Source: Bacillota bacterium (lineage in GTDB: Bacteria; Bacillota; Bacilli; Alicyclobacillales; SLC66). From it: a stretch of DNA of 12,561 bases. Every line of letters starts with the position of its first letter. Position 1 is the stretch's first letter. This document shows positions 7,370-12,561 of this stretch, piece after piece. The stretch covers positions 1 through 12,561 of the forward strand of contig JAKADD010000026.1 in NCBI GenBank assembly GCA_021820825.1, given 5' to 3'. Made by a program: the position numbers and the translations under genes. The notes under the pieces were generated by a model. The model was not told the DNA's origin and made no database searches. It worked only from the letters and a program-made list of their open reading frames with translations.

Positions 7370-8410
7370 ATGAAAACCTTAGCGGTACTCGGACTGCTTC
7401 TTTGCGGACTGGCGGTCGGTCCGACGTTCGCTGTAGCCAGCACACTGAAAGCGCACGAAACAACTTATGTAGTTCAGCCCGGCGATACACTCAGCGCAGT
7501 GGCGGCCGCATTTCACACCACAGTCGCCGTGTTGTCCGCGCAAAACAACATCGCCAACCCGGATCTCATCTTTAGCGGTGAACGACTGACAATTCCCACG
7601 CCAGCAGCGAACCTGCCGCCCGGCTCACGAGCTATGGTATGCACACTGACAGCGTACACCGACGGCTATGCTTCCACTGGAAAATACCCTGGCGAACCGG
7701 GTTACGGCATTACGTCCACAGGTCAGCTGGCAAAACAGGGCCTGTCAATTGCGGTGGATCCGAGTGTCATTCCGTATGGAACGCCCGTGTATATTCCCGG
7801 CGTCGGCCTGCGCGTCGCAGACGACACTGGCGGAGCGATTACCGGCTCCCATATTGACGTATTTTATAACAGGGAACAGACCGCTCTCAATTTTGGCGTG
7901 AAGCAGCATATCATCGTCTATATCATACCACGCAAGGCGGTTGCATTTCGCAATAAGCTGCCCATTTTTGCAGACATGATCAGAGAGAAAGCGGGAACAG
8001 GCTCCCGTTTCGGACAACGAGTCTATGGCGAAGCGGGTTTGCGCCGTCAGGATCCGGGCGCGGCTTCAGGGCTCACGCCGCCCCAGACGGCGCCCATGGC
8101 GGCGACTGCGGCTGCGCAGTTCCCGTCGGCGCCCGGCTCGGGATCCGCGACTGCGCAGTTCTCATCGACGCCCTTGGCGGCATTCACTGCAACGCAGAAC
8201 CAGTCAGTGCATGGCGCGAAGTCCGCGACAGCGCAGATTCTGCCTTCGCCCTTGGCGGCGTCCGCGGTAGTGAGCGCTGATCTGCCGGGCGACAGATTCA
8301 GTCTAACCATCGCCCCTGCTTCCGGGGATATCCTCAATGTCTGGGCTATCAGCCTTGCGCGCTTCGTATGGCAACCCATGCTGGTACAGGCCATGCGCGC
8401 CACTTTCTAA
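7370..8410 (+). CDS. Secreted LysM-3D domain cell-wall protein (YocH/RpfB-like)
   Basis: This is an exported protein of 346 residues, probably bound to peptidoglycan and acting as, or like, a lytic transglycosylase. Residues 1 to about 24 form a signal peptide (KT, then LAVLGLLLCGLAV, then a small-residue cleavage region near TFAVAS). A LysM domain follows (about 32-76, TYVVQPGDTLSAVAAAF to GERLTIP). A 3D domain (about 88-186) carries the three conserved aspartates: D130 in AVDPSVIPYGT, D151-D152 in ADDTGGAI, and D163 in HIDVF. The last 120 residues are Ala/Ser/Pro-rich with a degenerate SATAQ...PLAA repeat and a more hydrophobic end (NVWAISLARFVWQPML). AAGGAG at 7354-7359 fixes the ATG at 7370; the frame is open upstream to 7256 without support. 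The gene is convergent with fadE. It is related to Bacillus YocH and the 3D part of YabE/RpfB, though the alanine-rich tail is unusual. Confidence 0.9.
   Translation: MKTLAVLGLLLCGLAVGPTFAVASTLKAHETTYVVQPGDTLSAVAAAFHTTVAVLSAQNNIANPDLIFSGERLTIPTPAANLPPGSRAMVCTLTAYTDGYASTGKYPGEPGYGITSTGQLAKQGLSIAVDPSVIPYGTPVYIPGVGLRVADDTGGAITGSHIDVFYNREQTALNFGVKQHIIVYIIPRKAVAFRNKLPIFADMIREKAGTGSRFGQRVYGEAGLRRQDPGAASGLTPPQTAPMAATAAAQFPSAPGSGSATAQFSSTPLAAFTATQNQSVHGAKSATAQILPSPLAASAVVSADLPGDRFSLTIAPASGDILNVWAISLARFVWQPMLVQAMRATF
8102..8262 (+). repeat. Degenerate in-gene repeat coding the SATAQ...PLAA tail
   Basis: The 38-base units at 8144-8181 and 8222-8259 share TCCGCGAC, GCGCAG and CCCTTGGCGGC blocks. A third, more diverged unit starts at 8102 (GCGACTGCGGCTGCGCAG). 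They encode three related Ala/Ser/Thr-rich segments of the LysM-3D protein tail (about residues 245-300). This looks like internal duplication of a linker and could vary in copy number. Confidence 0.55.
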
Positions 8411-8418
8411 AGCAGCGT

Positions 8419-8544
8419 CCAGGGGAACCATGAAATTTGATCGGTCCTCGCCAGATTGTCCACATACAGCGTTTGACTAGATCCTCACACGCTGTATGTG
8501 TTCAGTTTTCGCAGCGCTCCGGACTTTTTCACAGGTTCCCTAGG
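8419..8544. repeat. Palindromic element, copy A
   Basis: This is a 126-bp imperfect palindrome. The outer arms CCAGGGGAACC/ATGAAA (8419-8434) and TTTCACA/GGTTCCCTAGG (8528-8544) pair with small bulges. A perfect 12-bp inner stem, CACATACAGCGT (8461-8472) with ACGCTGTATGTG (8489-8500), surrounds a 16-base loop in which TGA/TCA also pair. Length, arm order, the inner CGnT core and the CCTAGG edge match copy B, with which it shares bases 8539-8544. It begins nine bases after the LysM-3D stop. Confidence 0.7.
8461..8507 (+). terminator. Possible terminator of the LysM-3D gene
   Basis: The perfect 12-bp stem of copy A (8461-8472 with 8489-8500) is followed by TTCAGTTTT on the plus strand, about 50 bases after the LysM-3D stop. 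The loop is long (16 bases) and the T-run broken, so termination here is only possible. It is the best candidate in this gap. Confidence 0.35.
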
Positions 8545-8668
8545 GGAGCAGTGATAAAGTCCGCGATGCAGGCGCAGTGATTCCAGATATAGCGTCTGAG
8601 GCATTATTCAGACGCTATATGTACCGTTATGCGCCTGCCCTAATTAGGATTATCACTGCTCCCCTAGG
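8539..8668. repeat. Palindromic element, copy B
   Basis: This is a 130-bp palindrome with three perfect stems. The outer stem is 19 bp, CCTAGGGGAGCAGTGATAA (8539-8557) with 8650-8668. The middle stem is 9 bp, GCAGGCGCA (8568-8576) with 8630-8638. The inner stem is 13 bp, ATATAGCGTCTGA (8587-8599) with 8608-8620, around an 8-base loop. It abuts copy A and ends over the fadE stop codon (TAG, within CCTAGG). Candidate roles are a bidirectional transcription block, an RNA-stabilising hairpin, or a non-autonomous mobile element. It carries no ORF of note. Confidence 0.8.
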
Positions 8669-10439
8669 CCAGGTACTTCTCAGCCTCCAGCAGCCGGCCG
8701 GCAATTCCTCTTTTGAGCGCTGCCGTGTTTGCAGGGAGCATGCGCGTGAGCTTACGCAGCACAGAGAGCGCCGTCCGCAACCCGTCTCCCTCTTCCATGA
8801 TGGCAAGAATATCTTTTGTCAGCCGTTCCGCTTCCGGGAATGTCTCTGCCACATACAGGCGCACATAATCGGCCTGAAGAGCCGCGTTATGATGGCTCCT
8901 CGCAAGTGCTTTTTGCGCGCGCAGGAGAGCGCTCTCCATTCCGTACAGGGCAATTCCCAGATCTGCGAGGTCGGCCAGCACTTCCTGTTCCTGTTCCAGC
9001 TTTTGTCCATACTTTTGCACCGCCAGACCGCCGGCGAACAGAAACTGCTTGCGCACCATGGCTACCGCGTGGCGTTCCAGACCAAGAACTGCACTCTCGT
9101 CGGCAGGTTCAAGCGGTTCCAGCAGTTCCTGTTGCAGTGTCTGGGCAGCCTGCAGCAACGCCACTTCACCCTTTAACGCCATTTTCATCAACGTTCCCGG
9201 AATAAGCAGCCTGTTAATCTCGTTTGTTCCTTCAAAAATTCTGTTGATCCGGGAATCGCGATACATGCGTTCGATTGGGTAGTCCTGGATATAACCTGCG
9301 CCGCCGTGAATCTGCACCCCTTCATCCACCACAAAATCAAGAGTCTCGGAACCGAATACTTTGTTGATCGAACATTCGATGGCAAATTCCTCAATCGCCT
9401 TGGCGGCTTTTCGCCCTGCGTCTTCACCTGACAGATCCACTTCCTCGAGCGCTTGGTCGATCGCGCCGGTGGTGCGGTAGACGATACTCTCCGCGACAAA
9501 AATGCGCATGGCCATGTCTGCAATTTTCCCCTGGATGAGCGGAAACGAAGCGATCGGACGTTTGAACTGTTCGCGCGTCTTGGCGTAGCGGATGGCTGTC
9601 TCAAGCGCTTCTTTGGCGCCCCCGACACAACCGACGGCCAATTTGTAACGGCCGATGTTCAGGATGTTGAACGCGATTACATGACCGCGGCCGGGTTCAC
9701 CGAGCAAATTTTCGATTGGCACATGCACATCTTCCAATATCAGCGGACGTGTGGACGACGCCTTGATTCCCATCTTCTTTTCCTCGGGACCAGTTGACAG
9801 CCCAGGCGTATCGCGCTCGACAAGGAACGCGGAAAATTGTTCGCCGTCAATTTTGGCATAGACGATAAACAGGTCGGCAAATGCAGAATTCGTGATGAAC
9901 TGCTTGCTGCCATTCAGCACATAATGTTTGCCGTCCGCGGTCAGCTTTGCCGACGTTCTGGCGCCGAGCGCATCGGACCCGGAACCCGGCTCGGTCAACG
10001 CGTACGCCGCCAATTTTTTTCCGCTGGCAAGATCAGGGAGATACTTCTTCTTTTGCGCATCATTTCCGAAATACACGATCGGGAGCGTTCCAATGCCAAC
10101 ATGCGCCCCATGAGACAGCGCAAACGATCCACCCCTGGTGATTTGTTCCGTGAGCAGCGACGAACTGACCTTGTCGAGCCCCAATCCTTCATACGCCTCG
10201 GGTACGTCTGCAGCCAGCAAACCCACTTCGCCGGCCTTGCGCAAAAGCTTGACGGTCAGATCCCAGTCCTGGTGTTCCAGTTGTTCCGCCACAGGCAGAA
10301 TCTCGGCGTGGATGAACTCTTCCGCAGTCTTTGCGATCATGCGATGCTCTTCAGTAAAATCCTCAGGCGTAAAAACGCTGTCTGCATGCCCCTCCGCGAC
10401 AAAAAACTGCGCCCCGTGTTCGCGCTGTGAACTGTTCAT
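8664..10439 (-). CDS. fadE: Acyl-CoA dehydrogenase FadE (VLCAD-like, long C-terminus)
   Basis: FadE is an FAD enzyme that makes trans-2-enoyl-CoA from acyl-CoA, the first step of beta-oxidation. The 591 residues match Bacillus FadE (about 594) and the very-long-chain type rather than the ~380-residue short or medium type. The N-terminal helical domain covers about 25-140. The middle beta domain has YALTEPGSGSDA (147-158) and LNGSKQFITN. The C-terminal domain has GGAGYIQDYPIERMYRD followed by IFEGTNEI, whose Glu (403) is the expected catalytic base. About 170 further residues form the extra C-terminal domain. The ATG at 10439 has GGGAGG nine bases upstream; an in-frame TTG two codons earlier is too close to that site. 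It is last in a fadN-fadA-fadE operon, 58 bases after fadA. The stop codon lies inside the CCTAGG end of a palindromic element. The electron acceptor is presumably ETF, encoded elsewhere. Confidence 0.96.
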   Translation of the reverse strand: MNSSQREHGAQFFVAEGHADSVFTPEDFTEEHRMIAKTAEEFIHAEILPVAEQLEHQDWDLTVKLLRKAGEVGLLAADVPEAYEGLGLDKVSSSLLTEQITRGGSFALSHGAHVGIGTLPIVYFGNDAQKKKYLPDLASGKKLAAYALTEPGSGSDALGARTSAKLTADGKHYVLNGSKQFITNSAFADLFIVYAKIDGEQFSAFLVERDTPGLSTGPEEKKMGIKASSTRPLILEDVHVPIENLLGEPGRGHVIAFNILNIGRYKLAVGCVGGAKEALETAIRYAKTREQFKRPIASFPLIQGKIADMAMRIFVAESIVYRTTGAIDQALEEVDLSGEDAGRKAAKAIEEFAIECSINKVFGSETLDFVVDEGVQIHGGAGYIQDYPIERMYRDSRINRIFEGTNEINRLLIPGTLMKMALKGEVALLQAAQTLQQELLEPLEPADESAVLGLERHAVAMVRKQFLFAGGLAVQKYGQKLEQEQEVLADLADLGIALYGMESALLRAQKALARSHHNAALQADYVRLYVAETFPEAERLTKDILAIMEEGDGLRTALSVLRKLTRMLPANTAALKRGIAGRLLEAEKYLA

Positions 10440-10448
10440 GATCAAACG

Positions 10449-10454
10449 CCTCCC
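10449..10454 (-). promoter_or_regulatory. Ribosome binding site deciding the fadE start
   Basis: GGGAGG on the minus strand lies nine bases before ATG 10439 but only three before the in-frame TTG at 10445, which favours the ATG. Confidence 0.65.
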
Positions 10455-10497
10455 TCTACAGTCATTGCTGCCGTTCCCGCCTGCATCACCGTTTGCG

Positions 10498-11676
10498 TCA
10501 CAGTCTCTCGATCACTCCTGCCGCTCCCATGCCGCCGCCAATGCACATCGTCACGAGTCCATAACGCCCGCCGACGCGTTTCAGTTCTTCGAGCACCGTC
10601 ACCGTCTGCCGAGCGCCAGTGCAACCCAGCGGGTGACCCAGAGCGATGGCCCCGCCATTTACATTGACCCTGCCCTGATCCATGTCAAGCACCCTGATGA
10701 CCTGGAGCGCCTGTGCTGCAAACGCTTCATTCAACTCAATGCGGTCGATGTCGGCGAGCGTCAGCCCAGCCTTTTCGAGCGCCTTTGGAACCGCTGCGAT
10801 CGGCCCCACGCCCATGATGTCGGGATCGACGCCCGCAACGGCGAACGAACGAAAGACGCCAATCGGTTGCAGACCCTGAGCGGCTGCCTGCCGGTCGGAC
10901 ATCATCACGAGCGCCGCCGCACCGTCACTCGTTTGCGAAGAGTTTCCCGCGGTCACACTGCCTGTTACGCTGAACGCCGGTTTCAGTTTTGCGAGCGCGT
11001 CCAGCGTCGTGTCAAATCGCACCCCTTCATCCGTATCCACAGTGATCCTGCGCTCCCGCACACGTCCATTTTCATCCGTATCCGTCAATGTGACAGCGAC
11101 GGGAATGATTTCATTTTTAAATTTGCCTTCGCGCATGGCCGCCGCAGCGCGCCGATGGCTCTGCAGGGCGAATGCGTCCTGGTCTTCGCGGCTCACGCCA
11201 AAGCGGCGCGCCACTTCCTCCGCAGTGTGACCCATCGACATGTACGACTCGGGATAATACTCGGCCAGATAGGGATTGGGCGATATATTGTGGCCGCCCA
11301 TCGGCAAACGGCTCATACTCTCCACGCCGCCTGCCACAACCACCTCATTCATGCCTGTCTGAATCGACTGCGCCGCCATCGCGATGGCCTGAAGGCCCGA
11401 ACTGCAAAAGCGGTTGACGGTCACACCCGCCACTGACGTCGGCAGGCCGGCGCGCAGTGCAATGATGCGCGCCAGATTCATCCCCTGCTCCGCTTCAGGA
11501 GTTGCACAACCGAGAACAATGTCCTCAATCTGCGCAGGGTCGAGTTCAGGCACGCGCGCGAGTACGCCTTTCAGAATCATGGCGGCGAGCTCGTCGGGCC
11601 TGGTTTGACGCAGATTTCCGCGTCCGGCCTTGCCCACAGCGCTGCGTGCTCCGGCCACAATCACGGCTTCTCTCAT
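10498..11676 (-). CDS. fadA: Acetyl-CoA acyltransferase (3-ketoacyl-CoA thiolase) FadA
   Basis: FadA cleaves 3-ketoacyl-CoA with CoA to acetyl-CoA and a shortened acyl-CoA, the last step of beta-oxidation. The 392 residues have the normal thiolase length. The nucleophile Cys91 lies in NRFCSSGLQAI, the base pair His348 in GHPLGCTGARQ and Cys378 in CIGGGMG, and the NEAFAAQ motif is at about 316-322. The start at 11676 has an ideal AGGAGG (11685-11690) eight bases upstream. It lies 39 bases after fadN and before fadE, the order of the Bacillus fadNAE operon, and this separates it from biosynthetic acetoacetyl-CoA thiolases of the same fold. It should work with FadN as a trifunctional-type pair. 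Confidence 0.95.
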   Translation of the reverse strand: MREAVIVAGARSAVGKAGRGNLRQTRPDELAAMILKGVLARVPELDPAQIEDIVLGCATPEAEQGMNLARIIALRAGLPTSVAGVTVNRFCSSGLQAIAMAAQSIQTGMNEVVVAGGVESMSRLPMGGHNISPNPYLAEYYPESYMSMGHTAEEVARRFGVSREDQDAFALQSHRRAAAAMREGKFKNEIIPVAVTLTDTDENGRVRERRITVDTDEGVRFDTTLDALAKLKPAFSVTGSVTAGNSSQTSDGAAALVMMSDRQAAAQGLQPIGVFRSFAVAGVDPDIMGVGPIAAVPKALEKAGLTLADIDRIELNEAFAAQALQVIRVLDMDQGRVNVNGGAIALGHPLGCTGARQTVTVLEELKRVGGRYGLVTMCIGGGMGAAGVIERL

Positions 11677-11715
11677 CGCTATTCCCTCCTGACTTTCTCT
11701 TGCTGTAACGCCGTC

Positions 11716-12561
11716 TCAGTTGCGCAATGGTTTTCCTGTTTGCAGCATGTGCTGCATGCGGGCCTGTGTCTTTGCTTCCCCGCAGAGCGACAGGAACGCT
11801 TCGCGCTCCAGATCAAGGAGATACTGCTCACTCACCAGCGATCCGCCTGCCGCAGTTCCTCCAGTCAGAACACGAATCACCTGTTTGGCGATCAACACGT
11901 CGTGCGCAGAGATATACCCACTCTTCTGCATCCCGTAGACGCCCATCTTAAAGAGCGCCGCCCCGTTTTCTCCAACCACCGGTACCCGCTGTTGCACAGG
12001 TGGAATAAATGACCTGGCCAGATTTAAAGCGGCTGTTTTCGCGTCCGCGAGCAAGTGGTCGCGGTTTATGGAGACGCCGTCGCGCATGCGCGCATAGCCC
12101 AGACTCTGCGCATCCCTGGCGCTGGATGAGACTTTTGCCAGGGCGATCAGTTCAAACGCCTTCTGAACAAGCGGCAACGGCGACAGATCCGCACCGATTG
12201 GCAACTGCTCCATCATCCGAATCAAAACTTCCTTGTTGCCGCCGCCTCCCGGCAAGAGCCCCACGCCCACTTCCACCAATCCACAGTAAGTCTCGGCGGC
12301 CATCTGCATCTGCTGCCCGGCCATGGCGATTTCCGCTCCTCCGCCAAGGGTCAGGCCGTACGGCGCAATCACGACAGGTTTCTTCAGATACTTGAGCCTC
12401 ATATTGGCATTTTGAAACTGTCTGACTACCAGATCAATCTCATCCCAGTTCTCATCCTGCGCTTCCATCAGCATCATCATGAGATTGGCGCCGACCGAGA
12501 AGTTGACGGTGGATCCGCCTACGACAAGCGCTTCAAAATTACGCTCCACCTCGTCGGCGGC
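11716..12561 (-). CDS. fadN: FadN, C-terminal enoyl-CoA hydratase part (5' end outside window)
   Basis: FadN is the bifunctional 3-hydroxyacyl-CoA dehydrogenase/enoyl-CoA hydratase of beta-oxidation. Only the last 281 codons are inside; the full family protein has about 790 residues and the dehydrogenase part lies to the right. The visible part is the C-terminal crotonase-type domain: oxyanion-hole loop NFSVGANL, then GLTLGGGAEIAMAG, and GLVEVGVGLLPGGGG. The glutamates in GGGAE and GLVE correspond to the two catalytic Glu of enoyl-CoA hydratases. The end, EREAFLSLCGEAKTQARMQH followed by a GKPLRN terminus, is close to Bacillus FadN as I recall it. It is first of the fadN-fadA-fadE genes; the operon promoter is outside the window. 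The frame is open through the edge, and the GTG at 12549 is an internal valine. Confidence 0.96.
   Translation of the reverse strand, partial: AADEVERNFEALVVGGSTVNFSVGANLMMMLMEAQDENWDEIDLVVRQFQNANMRLKYLKKPVVIAPYGLTLGGGAEIAMAGQQMQMAAETYCGLVEVGVGLLPGGGGNKEVLIRMMEQLPIGADLSPLPLVQKAFELIALAKVSSSARDAQSLGYARMRDGVSINRDHLLADAKTAALNLARSFIPPVQQRVPVVGENGAALFKMGVYGMQKSGYISAHDVLIAKQVIRVLTGGTAAGGSLVSEQYLLDLEREAFLSLCGEAKTQARMQHMLQTGKPLRN

Noticed and set aside
8419..8668. CRISPR array or tRNA in the convergent gap
   Set aside because: There are only two adjoining palindromes with no unique spacers, and no cloverleaf or T-loop signature.
10138..11436. A 432-codon open frame on the plus strand
   Set aside because: It runs antisense through fadE and fadA, which have full catalytic motifs and good ribosome sites; its product is low-complexity, His/Arg-rich and unlike any protein I recognise. 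It is a GC-driven shadow.
12547..12549. GTG as the start of a free-standing enoyl-CoA hydratase
   Set aside because: The frame is open to the window edge and the sequence matches the interior of FadN, so this is an internal valine codon.

Overview
The window looks like a chromosomal segment of a Gram-positive, endospore-forming type of bacterium (Bacillota, Bacillales; an Alicyclobacillaceae-like lineage is my best guess, by inference only). Three things point there: the gene order fadN-fadA-fadE known from Bacillus, a fused isobutyryl-CoA mutase very close to the Geobacillus type, and strong AGGAGG-type ribosome sites. Base composition is moderately GC-rich and even. I see no phage, transposase, integrase, CRISPR, tRNA or rRNA.

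Layout from left to right. The tail of a 7Fe-type ferredoxin gene (plus strand) ends at 139. It is followed by a long hairpin and then a convergent MFS transporter gene. Upstream of the transporter, on the same (minus) strand, lie uppP (undecaprenyl-diphosphatase, cell-wall lipid recycling), then icmF (adenosylcobalamin-dependent acyl-CoA mutase) and a TetR-family regulator gene. TetR and icmF form a tight operon, with a likely autoregulatory operator at the TetR promoter. Next comes a small membrane-anchored coiled-coil protein of unknown function (minus), divergent from a secreted LysM-3D cell-wall protein (plus). The right third is the minus-strand fadN-fadA-fadE beta-oxidation operon, with fadN cut by the window edge.

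The metabolic theme is acyl-CoA turnover. FadE dehydrogenates acyl-CoA, FadN hydrates and oxidises the product, and FadA thiolytically cleaves it. IcmF interconverts isobutyryl-CoA and butyryl-CoA, which would feed branched-chain (valine-type) acyl units into that pathway. The TetR protein is a plausible acyl-CoA-responsive switch. UppP and the LysM-3D protein are cell-envelope genes interleaved with this.

The genes are ordinary. The unexplained structure lies in the intergenic DNA. Two abutting, related palindromic elements of about 126-130 bp fill the fadE/3D-gene convergent gap and show compensatory base-pair changes. A solo copy of their terminal arm sits upstream of TetR. Independent long hairpins follow the ferredoxin gene and icmF, and an intrinsic terminator sits directly before the MFS ribosome site. 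No stretch longer than 300 bases lacks a gene.
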